DNA of 64,000 bases from Yersinia nurmii (GTDB lineage Bacteria > Pseudomonadota > Gammaproteobacteria > Enterobacterales > Enterobacteriaceae): positions 62,001 through 126,000 of the forward strand of contig NZ_CPYD01000014.1 in NCBI RefSeq assembly GCF_001112925.1. Direction: 5' to 3'. Shown here piece by piece: positions 43,969-52,502 of the stretch. Positions within the stretch are counted from its first letter, which is position 1. The number at the start of each line of letters is the position of its first letter. The notes beneath the pieces were generated by a model. That model worked only from the letters and a program-made list of their open reading frames with translations, made no database searches and was not told where the DNA came from. The translations under genes were made by a program, and so were the position numbers.

Positions 43969-44580
43969 ATGCTGGTCTATTGGCTGGATATTTTAGGTAC
44001 GGCGGTATTTGCCATATCCGGCGTACTCTTGGCAGGCAAGCTACGGATGGACCCTTTTGGCGTATTGGTATTGGGCGTGGTGACCGCAGTCGGAGGCGGA
44101 ACCATTCGCGATATGGCGCTGGCTAATGGCCCGGTTTTTTGGGTAAAAGATCCCACCGATCTGGTGGTAGCGATGATCACCTGTCTGGCGACCATTTTGC
44201 TGGTGCGCCAACCACGCCGGACACCAAAGTGGATTCTACCTGTACTGGATGCCATTGGATTGGCGGTGTTTGTGGGCATCGGCGTGAATAAAGCCTTTGC
44301 CGCCGGAGCCAGCCCGCTGGTGGCGATTTGTATGGGCGTGATTACTGGCGTGGGCGGAGGAATTATTCGCGATGTATTGGCACGGGAAATACCGATGATT
44401 CTACGCACCGAAATCTACGCCACCGCCTGTATTATTGGCGGCATTGTGCATGCCACGGCTTACCATACTTTTGGTATGCCGCTGCAACAGGCTATGATGT
44501 TGGGGATGGTCATCACACTGGGTATCCGGCTGGCCGCCATTCGCTGGCGCTTGAAATTGCCCACCTTTGAGATTGAATAG
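43969..44580 (+). CDS. yadS: TRIC/UPF0126 family membrane protein YadS
   Basis: An inner-membrane protein of about seven helices with two internal repeats. Each repeat carries the signature GVVTAVGGGTIRDM or GVITGVGGGIIRDV. It is 203 aa. Family members resemble trimeric intracellular cation channels, and some have been linked to glycine transport; the role of YadS itself is not established. GGAG precedes the ATG. In E. coli yadS is next to erpA; here about 1.9 kb of extra DNA intervenes. Confidence 0.9.
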   Translation: MLVYWLDILGTAVFAISGVLLAGKLRMDPFGVLVLGVVTAVGGGTIRDMALANGPVFWVKDPTDLVVAMITCLATILLVRQPRRTPKWILPVLDAIGLAVFVGIGVNKAFAAGASPLVAICMGVITGVGGGIIRDVLAREIPMILRTEIYATACIIGGIVHATAYHTFGMPLQQAMMLGMVITLGIRLAAIRWRLKLPTFEIE

Positions 44581-44597
44581 ATTAATCTCAATTCAGC

Positions 44598-44634
44598 CCA
44601 GCATTAACGAGCGAAAAACGCCCGTTGATGCTGG
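44598..44634. repeat. 37-bp palindromic hairpin, REP-like
   Basis: Arms 44598-44613 and 44619-44634 form a 16-bp stem with one mismatch and one G-T pair around an AAAAA loop. There is no T-run on the plus strand after the stem. It lies 18 bp past the yadS stop, at the left edge of the inserted segment. It could be a terminator for yadS or a dispersed palindromic element. Confidence 0.75.
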
Positions 44635-44776
44635 ACAACTTCCGTTTGCAGTAAACGGCTTCAAGTTGCGAATATCTACTCCAGTGCCGGCCCAGAAAGG
44701 GCAAAAAATGCTCTTCCCCACTGACCATATCGACTCACATAAATCCAGTGGCCCTAAACGTCGACTCGACCAATGA

Positions 44777-45763
44777 CTAGGAACAATGAGTTTCCGTGTT
44801 TCCATCATATTCTTTACTGTAAAAATGGAAGTTAGTGCAATCGACAGAACCATCCCCTGCAATAGTAAAAGTGGCTTTAAGACTAAGTCCATCATACCAA
44901 TGCGCGTTTTCTTGAAAGTAATGTTCACGTAACACCTTAAAATGTTCATGACTTACATTCTGCTGAATGAGATGGCTGACTTCAACCTCACCACTCTCTG
45001 CATCAAAGCGATACTCAGCTTGCTTGTCCGGGTTCCCAAGGAAAAAAAACTGCTTTTTAGAGGACAATAAAGTATCTATCAGCGCAATTTGCCCAAGTTG
45101 CGATCCCACGATATTAAAAACTGCTTCCTGTTTTACCGTTAATTTTTTAATAAAGTTTTTCAGATGAGATTCTTTCATTTCTGGGCTAATTTTATCAGTA
45201 GTGGACATTTTTAACCCGTCTACATTATATGTTCCTCTGCATATATCTTTGAAAATCTGTTTAGTTCCGCCATTATTCCCCTGCACTCTTAAATCACCAA
45301 AAATATATCTTTTAATTGCTGCAGCAAAATCTATTTTCAAATCTTGGTCAGTATTGATTCTTTCCATATTATAGTATGAAAGGAACTGTTTCTCTTCTAG
45401 TAGTAGAGTGTGGCGATCTTGGCTATATATATCCTGCTCGCCAATAAAGAACGTAATGTTATCTTTATTCGGATGGTCCTCTACTCTAAATAAATTCCTA
45501 TACACTGGCTCAGACATTAATTTAAGTTTATTAAAAGTCTCTACCCGATCTCGTAGAGTTATGCTTGCTGATGTGCCATGAGCATGGGTTAACCTGTAAA
45601 GTTCATTCATTACATCCTGTTTTTTTTCCGGGCGGAAATAATCCATGATTTTGTCCCATAATCCCAGATGCGTTGCATGGTCTTTATCCTGTGAAATCAT
45701 TCGTTCAAGGCGACTTTCACTAACTAAAACCGAACGAGTCCCAATAGTTACAGCTATGCTCAT
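44777..45763 (-). CDS. Putative type III effector with SopD-like N-terminus
   Basis: It is 328 aa, AT-rich, with a strong ribosome site (AGGAGG, 5-6 nt before ATG). Residues about 16-63 closely follow the N-terminus of Salmonella SopD/SopD2 as I recall it: SESRLERMI, then DK, HLG, WDKIMDYFRPEKK (36-48) and LTHAHG. The WDKIMDYF segment (36-43) resembles the WEK(I/M)xxF(F) translocation motif of SPI-2 effectors. No signal peptide or membrane helix is visible, as expected for a secreted effector. The rest (about 64-328) is mixed hydrophilic sequence that I do not recognise; a late GDGSVDCTNF recalls the SopD end only faintly. It has no chaperone gene beside it. The effector function is inferred. 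Alternatives: a diverged SopD-family protein without a secretion system, or an unrelated host-interaction protein. Confidence 0.7.
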   Translation of the reverse strand: MSIAVTIGTRSVLVSESRLERMISQDKDHATHLGLWDKIMDYFRPEKKQDVMNELYRLTHAHGTSASITLRDRVETFNKLKLMSEPVYRNLFRVEDHPNKDNITFFIGEQDIYSQDRHTLLLEEKQFLSYYNMERINTDQDLKIDFAAAIKRYIFGDLRVQGNNGGTKQIFKDICRGTYNVDGLKMSTTDKISPEMKESHLKNFIKKLTVKQEAVFNIVGSQLGQIALIDTLLSSKKQFFFLGNPDKQAEYRFDAESGEVEVSHLIQQNVSHEHFKVLREHYFQENAHWYDGLSLKATFTIAGDGSVDCTNFHFYSKEYDGNTETHCS

Positions 45764-46143
45764 AATATCCTCCTGTCACTTTAGATACCGTTACATTACA
45801 GTGCTTATTTATATGCGGCTTTAATATTACGATTGCGCTATAATCGCAGACTGATAAATGCAGGTGTGTCATAAAAACAGTATTCAGCATAGAGTTTAAA
45901 GTTAATTTATCATTTTGTTTTTTCAGGTTTTTACATCATGAAAATCAAGCGTATATTGTGGTGACATATTACTTTTTCATCACGACAATTTTTCCCACTC
46001 TGCTTCTATTATCACGACCCCTAGCACTGATTAAGTTATATTCAGAGTTCAGCCATCAAGTTTTTTCTCAGCAGACCGATACTTGATACTCAATGTGCTT
46101 TCCGTTTGAACGAAAAGATGGCCAATAAACTATAAAATTTATT
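45764..46143. other. AT-rich divergent spacer in the inserted segment
   Basis: About 380 bases between the putative effector and the small secreted protein gene, strongly AT-rich with several TATAAT-like stretches. It probably holds both promoters; I cannot assign specific regulator sites. Confidence 0.5.
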
Positions 46144-46425
46144 ATGAAACGACTTTTTTTGACTTCCTGGTTAACGCTATTCGCAATGCCCGGACTGGCA
46201 AAAAGTCAGAATGGCAGTATCTTTGTCAGCCTGAAGCTGTACGCAGCATGCCAGATTTCACCAGAGACCAGTGATACCCCATACGGGGCAAACCCGCAGG
46301 TAAATTGCCCGAAAGACGCCGGTTATGCCCCCAAAATTACGCGTTCTGAGACTGTAACACTACGGAAAAATGAGGTCATAAACGATGTGCAGCTTCCTGT
46401 TCAATTGATGACTTTAGAATGGTGA
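46144..46425 (+). CDS. Small secreted protein, spore coat U/Csu pilin-like fragment
   Basis: It is 93 aa. A signal peptide (MKRLFLTSWLTLFAMPGLAKS) is clear. The mature part, about 73 aa, has two cysteines (C34 in YAACQIS, C54 in QVNCPKDAGYAPKI) placed like those at the start of spore-coat-U (SCPU) domain pilin subunits, and ends in hydrophobic LMTLEW, recalling the last beta strand. It is far shorter than usual SCPU proteins (about 150-180 aa), so it may be a reduced or partial member. The ribosome site is weak. No usher or chaperone gene is nearby. Function unknown; the family link is tentative. Confidence 0.5.
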   Translation: MKRLFLTSWLTLFAMPGLAKSQNGSIFVSLKLYAACQISPETSDTPYGANPQVNCPKDAGYAPKITRSETVTLRKNEVINDVQLPVQLMTLEW

Positions 46426-46463
46426 TCGAGAACGTGTGGCTCGAAAGTGATCAACGCCGGACA

Positions 46464-46500
46464 TAAAAAAACCGCTTACCGAAAGGCAGGCGGTTTTTTT
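46464..46500. terminator. Bidirectional terminator between the small secreted gene and erpA
   Basis: AAAACCGC (46468-46475) pairs with GCGGTTTT (46490-46497), with further inner pairs around a GAAA loop; A and T tracts flank both sides. It ends both the plus-strand gene and erpA. Confidence 0.88.
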
Positions 46501-46528
46501 CACGATCAACAAGTCGATGCAATATCTA

Positions 46529-46873
46529 TCAGATACTAAAGGAAGAACCGCAGCCGCAGGTTGATTTGGCATTCGGGTTAGTCACGATAAAACGTGAGCC
46601 TTCCAGACCTTCAGTGTAATCCACCGCACCCCCCACCAAATATTGCAGGCTCATTGGGTCAACCACCAGCTCAACCCCTTCTTTTTCAATGGTCATATCG
46701 CCATCATTGATCTGGTCGTCGAAAGTAAAACCATATTGGAATCCGCTACAACCGCCGCCGGTAATGTAGACCCGCAGTTTCATATTCGGATTTTCTTCAT
46801 CTGAAATCAGCAATTTTACTTTTTTCGCCGCTGCCTCGGTAAACTGCAGGGGCAATACTGTTTCGTCGCTCAT
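46529..46873 (-). CDS. erpA: Iron-sulfur cluster insertion protein ErpA
   Basis: ErpA is an A-type carrier that delivers Fe-S clusters to IspG, IspH and other apo-proteins. It is 114 aa from the ATG at 46873 (GGAG 8 nt upstream); the upstream extension is non-coding. The three cluster cysteines are in [11 protein letters not shown] and STCGCGSSF. In E. coli it neighbours yadS and clcA; here clcA is adjacent but yadS is 1.9 kb away. Confidence 0.97.
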   Translation of the reverse strand: MSDETVLPLQFTEAAAKKVKLLISDEENPNMKLRVYITGGGCSGFQYGFTFDDQINDGDMTIEKEGVELVVDPMSLQYLVGGAVDYTEGLEGSRFIVTNPNAKSTCGCGSSFSI

Positions 46874-46990
46874 ACTCTGTACTCCCAACCGGTGTTCGAG
46901 TTGCAGGTCACTACAATGGCAGCCTGATCTATGTGGCAATTATCTAATACCTGAGTAATGGGTTCAAGTATTCCCGGTAAATGATATATT

Positions 46991-48415
46991 TTATTTACCT
47001 GTTTCAACCGCCGTTTCCCGGGCTTTTGCCGCTTCTGCGGCCTGTTCCTGACGCTGTAAGGTACGGGCTAATATGGCAGAATACAATGGCTTACCGCCCA
47101 TAAATTGGGCAATGAGCGTCGCCCCCAGACAGGTCACGATCATCGGTAAAATAAGTTGGTAGTTATCGGTCATTTCCAGCACCAGAACGATGCCCGTCAG
47201 GGGCGCACGGACGGATGCGGCAAATAATGCCCCCATTCCTGCGATAGCAAAAGTCCCTGCTTCAATATTATATTCTGGGAAAAAGTGGCCGCAAGATAGA
47301 CCAAAGGCGGTACCTAACATGGTGCCCAATGCCAGCATCGGTGCGAAAATGCCGCCCGGCGCACCAGAGCCGAAGCACAGCAAAGTGGTGATCGTTCGAG
47401 CGATAAAGATAAACAGCAGCATACCGATGGTGTAATTTCCCGCTGCCGCGATAGGAATTAGCGAAAAGCCACCGCCGACGGTTTCAGCCTGAATGACCCC
47501 TAACAGCCCGCACATACCGCCCAGTAGTCCACCAATCATCAGCAGTTTACGCCAGTCTCCGCCGTGGAAACGCATAAACATATCCTGAGTGCGAAATACC
47601 AAAGCATTGAACGCTACACCCACCGCCCCAAACAAAATTCCCAGTGCCAGATACAGCCAAAGGGTATTCAACGGCGCATCGCCGAGGCGACCAACGTCTA
47701 TCAGTGCTTTTTCACCGTTAAAATAGCGGTAAACAATGGTCGACATAATAACGCCGACAAATACCGCCTTAATCGAAACCAGGCTGTAGCGGAACTGAGA
47801 GCGCATTTCTTCGATAACAAACAAAATCCCCGCCAGCGGCGCATTAAAGGCGGCGGATAAACCGGCTGCGGCCCCTGTTGCCAATAGAGAATGTCTCGCT
47901 TCTGGGCTACGGAGTCGGAAAATATCCACCACCATTCGTCCGGTGTTGCCCCCCATCTGCACCATTGGTCCTTCACGCCCCAGAACCATTCCAGCGCCCA
48001 AAGTACCCAGACCACCGAAAAATTTTACCGGAATCACCCGCCACCAGCGAACCGGGCGCATTTCCTCCAGCGCGCCTTCGATTTCAGGAATGCCGGAACC
48101 ACCTGCTTCTGGGGCAAAGCGGCGAACCAAAAAGTAACCGACCATGGCCAACAGTGCAGAGAGGATGAAAGCCAGCGGCCACACCAGAATGGCGTAATCT
48201 GCAACCTGCCCTATCGCTGCAAAGCGTTGCTGTTGGACCCAATCGACGCCACGATCGAAAGCGACACCGAGCAAACCGGTAATGACCCCAACCACGCCCG
48301 CCATAACTAAAATAATAATCGGCGTTTTATCACGATTAATCAGGGTTCGAATGAAATGACCACGCCTAATTCGTAAGGCGCCAACGTTAGGTGTTTGTTG
48401 TGTTGAATCAGTCAT
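46991..48415 (-). CDS. clcA: H+/Cl- exchange transporter ClcA
   Basis: ClcA is an inner-membrane 2Cl-/H+ antiporter used in extreme acid resistance. It is 474 aa from the ATG at 48415. Selectivity motifs [17 protein letters not shown] (gating Glu) and [11 protein letters not shown] are present, as is the proton Glu in FVIEEMR and the Tyr in KPLYSAIL. The C-terminal tail is cytoplasmic and charged. Upstream in-frame codons have no family match. It diverges from hemL. Confidence 0.96.
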   Translation of the reverse strand: MTDSTQQTPNVGALRIRRGHFIRTLINRDKTPIIILVMAGVVGVITGLLGVAFDRGVDWVQQQRFAAIGQVADYAILVWPLAFILSALLAMVGYFLVRRFAPEAGGSGIPEIEGALEEMRPVRWWRVIPVKFFGGLGTLGAGMVLGREGPMVQMGGNTGRMVVDIFRLRSPEARHSLLATGAAAGLSAAFNAPLAGILFVIEEMRSQFRYSLVSIKAVFVGVIMSTIVYRYFNGEKALIDVGRLGDAPLNTLWLYLALGILFGAVGVAFNALVFRTQDMFMRFHGGDWRKLLMIGGLLGGMCGLLGVIQAETVGGGFSLIPIAAAGNYTIGMLLFIFIARTITTLLCFGSGAPGGIFAPMLALGTMLGTAFGLSCGHFFPEYNIEAGTFAIAGMGALFAASVRAPLTGIVLVLEMTDNYQLILPMIVTCLGATLIAQFMGGKPLYSAILARTLQRQEQAAEAAKARETAVETGK

Positions 48416-48684
48416 AGTGAAGTTATTTATCAGTTGAACCAATAAGTAATACAAATAGACGGTGTGCAGATTTTAGCGCACAACCGACCTATTCGCCTGC
48501 ATAAAATCCGTAGAGGCATGATCTGGCGCAGGATGCCGCGAGTTGGCGATCTTTTTTCCTTAATGAGAAAGCGGGCTATAGCCTGCATTCCTACACGAAA
48601 GATGCCCAATTATTTGATAACCGCCGTCAGTACTTTAGAATGAACGGATTAATTCCTTGCCAAGCCCAATTCAGGAGCCAGTTA

Positions 48685-49965
48685 ATGAATAAGTCCGAAA
48701 GTTTGTATGCCCAGGCGCAACAGTTGATCCCCGGCGGGGTTAACTCTCCGGTGCGTGCATTTACCGGTGTCGGGGGCGTACCACTATTTATCCATCGGGC
48801 TGATGGCGCTTACCTTTTCGACGTCGATGGCAAAGCCTATATCGATTATGTTGGTTCTTGGGGGCCAATGGTGCTCGGTCATAATCATCCGGCGGTGCGC
48901 AACGCGGTTATTGAAGCGGTTGAGCGCGGCCTGAGCTTTGGCGCTCCCACCGAAATGGAAGTGAAAATGGCTGAGTTGGTTACCAATCTGGTGCCAACCA
49001 TGGATATGGTGCGGATGGTAAACTCCGGCACTGAGGCTACCATGAGCGCTATTCGCCTAGCGCGCGGCTATACTCACCGCGATAAAATCATCAAGTTTGA
49101 AGGTTGTTATCACGGCCACGCCGATTGCCTACTGGTTAAAGCCGGCTCCGGCGCTCTGACCCTTGGGCAGCCTAACTCTCCGGGCGTTCCGGCCGATTTC
49201 GCCAAGCATACCCTGACCTGCACTTACAATGATTTAGCCTCTGTACGCGCTGCTTTCGAACAATATCCGCAGGACATTGCCTGCATCATCGTCGAGCCGG
49301 TTGCCGGCAATATGAACTGCGTACCGCCGCTGCCAGAATTCCTGCCGGGCCTGCGCGCGCTGTGTGACGAGTTCGGGGCACTGCTGATTATCGATGAAGT
49401 AATGACCGGTTTCCGCGTGGCGCTGGCCGGTGCGCAAAGCTATTACGATGTAGAACCGGATCTGACCTGTCTGGGTAAAATCATCGGCGGCGGTATGCCA
49501 GTCGGTGCTTTTGGTGGCCGTCAAGAAATCATGGAAGCGCTGGCGCCGACCGGCCCGGTTTATCAGGCGGGGACTTTGTCCGGTAACCCGATTGCCATGG
49601 CCGCCGGTTATGCCTGCCTGACGGAAGTCTCGCAGGTTGGCGTACATGAAACCCTGACCGAGCTGACCGACACTCTGGCTGCTGGCCTGCTACATGCGGC
49701 AAAAGAGGAGAATATCCCGCTGGTCGTTAATCACGTTGGCGGCATGTTCGGCTTGTTCTTTACCGATGCTAAATCAGTGACTTGCTATCAGGACGTCATG
49801 GCTTGCGACGTAGAACGTTTCAAACGCTTCTTCCATCTGATGCTGGAAGAAGGGGTTTATCTGGCGCCGTCCGCCTTTGAGGCTGGCTTTATGTCCGTAG
49901 CGCACAGCGCAGAAGACATTCAGAAAACCGTGGATGCCGCTCGCCGCTGTTTCGCCAAGCTGTAA
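48685..49965 (+). CDS. hemL: Glutamate-1-semialdehyde 2,1-aminomutase
   Basis: HemL converts glutamate-1-semialdehyde to 5-aminolevulinate, the heme precursor. It is 426 aa from the ATG at 48685, preceded by AGGAG. The PLP Lys is in [27 protein letters not shown] and the N-terminal [11 protein letters not shown] are diagnostic. The codons upstream of this ATG are not conserved in the family. A strong terminator follows. Confidence 0.98.
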   Translation: MNKSESLYAQAQQLIPGGVNSPVRAFTGVGGVPLFIHRADGAYLFDVDGKAYIDYVGSWGPMVLGHNHPAVRNAVIEAVERGLSFGAPTEMEVKMAELVTNLVPTMDMVRMVNSGTEATMSAIRLARGYTHRDKIIKFEGCYHGHADCLLVKAGSGALTLGQPNSPGVPADFAKHTLTCTYNDLASVRAAFEQYPQDIACIIVEPVAGNMNCVPPLPEFLPGLRALCDEFGALLIIDEVMTGFRVALAGAQSYYDVEPDLTCLGKIIGGGMPVGAFGGRQEIMEALAPTGPVYQAGTLSGNPIAMAAGYACLTEVSQVGVHETLTELTDTLAAGLLHAAKEENIPLVVNHVGGMFGLFFTDAKSVTCYQDVMACDVERFKRFFHLMLEEGVYLAPSAFEAGFMSVAHSAEDIQKTVDAARRCFAKL

Positions 49966-49986
49966 GGTTCACCTGACGTTAAACGT

Positions 49987-50015
49987 AAAAACCCGCCTTT
50001 TAAGCGGGTTTTTTT
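49987..50015. terminator. Bidirectional terminator between hemL and the siderophore receptor gene
   Basis: A stem AAACCCGC (49989-49996) with GCGGGTTT (50004-50011) is flanked by A and T tracts. It serves the convergent hemL and receptor genes. Confidence 0.92.
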
Positions 50016-50030
50016 ATTCTCTGTAGGCAA

Positions 50031-52244
50031 TCAGAAAATCACCGAATAACCGAGAGTAAAGGTACGCCCGCGCCCTTTGAAATCATACAACGAGGCCGGT
50101 CCGTACAGCGGGCTGTAGAAGACCTGAGCCCGTTGCCCCCAAATTGTGGTGTATTCAGTATCCAGCAGGTTTTCGATAGAGAAAGAAACCTTACCCACCG
50201 GCAGACTGTAAGAACCCAACATATCCACGGTGTTGTAGCCATCCAGTTTCATTCCAGCGCCATCGGTCACATCGAACGCCTGCTGAGTCTGTACTCGCAG
50301 ATTCCAGTCTCCCGGCGTCCAGCCTACATAAGCGGTCAGTTTTGACGGGCTGGCTTCAGTGATAGTCACTTTGCTCCAGCCCGTTTTTGTCTGATTTTCA
50401 GAGCGAATCAGGTTGAAAGAGGCACCGGTGGTCCATTCTGGCATTGGCAGACTGAAATCAACTTGCCCTTCCATCCCGTAAATACGACGTTTGCTATCCA
50501 CCACATCAATATTTAACGTGGATTTATTGTAGTTAATCGATTTATCCGACTGCGTGTAATAGGCCGCCAATTGGGTAGTGACGTTATCGCCCAGATAACG
50601 CCAGCCTAACTCATAGGAGTTGGTTTTAATCCCTTGCAGGCGAGAATCCGCTACGTTAATGCTGTCTTTTAGGCGATAGTGGTCGCCCACTTTGACGTAG
50701 TTGCCCTGACCGTAATATTTACCGATGTCTGGCAATTGGAACGCCTGAGAAAAGTTTAGCCACATTTGCTGATTTTCGGTCAAATGTGCCAATACGCCAG
50801 CGTTGAATAACAGATTATCGTAGCTGGTTGTGCCGCCGGGAATAGCATCGGCGCTCTTAGCCTGACCAGAGGCAACGGCTTCCTGTTGAGTGGTCCCCAC
50901 AAAGTCGTTGATGGTATTTTTCGCATATTGATAGCGCACACCGCCGTTCAGCGTGAACATTTCCGATAACGCATAGTCCGTTTGCATAAACAGTGCGCTA
51001 TTAGTCACGCTGTAGCCCGGATAGCGGCCAATCTGATAAATGCTGCTCATATTCATGCCGCCGCTGGCATTGGCTTTCGCCATATCGAAACTCATCTGAT
51101 TTGCATCAAACTCTTCCCGATCAATGTCCGCGCCGTAAGTTAGATTCCACCTGTCGGTTAATGTACGGGTAAGCGCTACTGTTGCACCGTATTGATCGGT
51201 ATTTTGCTGAGAAGTGGAATAACTATCGACTTTGGTTTTATCGGCGTTCAGCCGCGGGAAGGGATGGAAATCCAGCTTTTCGTTACGATAATAAGTTTGA
51301 GCCAACAATTCTTGGCCGAAGAAATCTTTATCGGTATAAGTGAAATTCAGCAGGTTACGCTGAGTGCCGGGAATGCGGTCCGAATACATACCGCTGCGGT
51401 TTTCTGCGTGTCCACCTTTGCCGGTCACAACGGAGAAGTCCTTACCTAAATACAGCGCATGATCGCCATCGCCGGCACTTTTGTAATACTGCGCCAGCAC
51501 TTCGATACGGCGATTAGTATCCAGATTAATACCGCCATTGGCCATCAAATCCAGGCGGTCGGAATACTGTAAACCGGTCTGGGTGATATCCATGGTGATA
51601 GGATCGCCTTTGCCATCGTACCCGCCACCAAAACGACGATAAGACGCAGAAATGCGTCCGTCGATATGTTCATTGCCGCCGCTCCACGCCGCGCCAAAGT
51701 TGTTATCCATATCATCGCTATTGTTGAAACCACTTTTAGCGCCGGTTTCGAATTCAAACTCGGAGCCCAGCTTACCTTTTTTAGTAATGATATTGACCAA
51801 ACCGCCAATACTGCCGCCGCCGTAAAGTGCGCTGGCGCCGGAAAGCACTTCTACACGTTCAATATTGAACGGATCGATAGAATCCAGCTGACGGCTACCG
51901 GCGCGGGAAGTATTCATCCGCACTCCGTCGATTAGCACCATCATTTCGCGGCCACGCATATTCATGCCGAAGTTAGTACGCCCTTGACTGCTGACGTCCA
52001 TACCCGGCACCAATTGCGCCAGAATTTCTTTGATATCTTTACCGCCACCGGCCTGCTCGGAGATTTGCTGGTTGTCGATAATCCAGGTGGTCTGGGCGAT
52101 ATTCGCCACGGTTTTATTAGTGCGACTGGCGGAGATCACCATAGTATCGGCGTTAGTCTCAGCGGCAGCATAAACACTGCTGCTCAACAGTGCCGCGGCA
52201 ATAACAACAGTATCTCTGAGCAACTTCTGACGATTATTTTTCAT
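50031..52244 (-). CDS. iutA: TonB-dependent siderophore receptor, IutA-like
   Basis: Outer-membrane receptor importing a ferric siderophore, by similarity ferric aerobactin. It is 737 aa. The signal peptide is about 27 residues; a TonB box-like TMVISAS follows, then a plug domain (ILAQLVPGMDVSSQGRTN, VLIDGVR, DPFNIERVEVLSGASALYGGGSIGGLVNI) and a 22-strand barrel ending in the aromatic C-terminus TLGYSVIF. From memory the whole length aligns well with E. coli IutA, including DRIPGTQRNL, ADAIPGG and YGPASLYD. It lies downstream of fhuB, in its own transcript. No iucABCD synthesis genes are in the window. FhuBCD is the known inner-membrane route for aerobactin. Confidence 0.85.
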   Translation of the reverse strand: MKNNRQKLLRDTVVIAAALLSSSVYAAAETNADTMVISASRTNKTVANIAQTTWIIDNQQISEQAGGGKDIKEILAQLVPGMDVSSQGRTNFGMNMRGREMMVLIDGVRMNTSRAGSRQLDSIDPFNIERVEVLSGASALYGGGSIGGLVNIITKKGKLGSEFEFETGAKSGFNNSDDMDNNFGAAWSGGNEHIDGRISASYRRFGGGYDGKGDPITMDITQTGLQYSDRLDLMANGGINLDTNRRIEVLAQYYKSAGDGDHALYLGKDFSVVTGKGGHAENRSGMYSDRIPGTQRNLLNFTYTDKDFFGQELLAQTYYRNEKLDFHPFPRLNADKTKVDSYSTSQQNTDQYGATVALTRTLTDRWNLTYGADIDREEFDANQMSFDMAKANASGGMNMSSIYQIGRYPGYSVTNSALFMQTDYALSEMFTLNGGVRYQYAKNTINDFVGTTQQEAVASGQAKSADAIPGGTTSYDNLLFNAGVLAHLTENQQMWLNFSQAFQLPDIGKYYGQGNYVKVGDHYRLKDSINVADSRLQGIKTNSYELGWRYLGDNVTTQLAAYYTQSDKSINYNKSTLNIDVVDSKRRIYGMEGQVDFSLPMPEWTTGASFNLIRSENQTKTGWSKVTITEASPSKLTAYVGWTPGDWNLRVQTQQAFDVTDGAGMKLDGYNTVDMLGSYSLPVGKVSFSIENLLDTEYTTIWGQRAQVFYSPLYGPASLYDFKGRGRTFTLGYSVIF

Positions 52245-52468
52245 TAGCGTACCGCGAAGGAAGTTATGACGAAGTGTAAAAAACGCGTAAACACTAATAC
52301 AAATAATTTCTATTCACAAATGAATTATTAACAGGCTTTTCAAAATGCGACCACACCAGAAAATCGCGAAGAAATGCCGTGAATTAGCCGAGTTTTCAAC
52401 GGTGAATTTGCGTCAGGTTAGAATAATTTTCTGAGGGGATATCCCAATTAAAGAGCGGGGCTGGATTC

Positions 52469-52492
52469 GGCGCAGAGAGAGTTCTCTGCGCC
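52469..52492 (-). terminator. Strong hairpin after fhuB
   Basis: A 10-bp perfect stem (GGCGCAGAGA at 52469-52478, TCTCTGCGCC at 52483-52492) with a 4-nt loop lies 11 bp past the fhuB stop. The T-run is absent, so it may act as a message-stabilising structure or a weak terminator. It separates the receptor from the fhu operon. Confidence 0.65.
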
Positions 52493-52502
52493 TGATAAAG
52501 GC

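Noticed and set aside
44593-44949. 118-codon minus-strand frame at the edge of the insertion
   Set aside because: It overlaps the 3' end of the effector-like gene out of frame and reads through the palindrome; no domain or ribosome site is seen.
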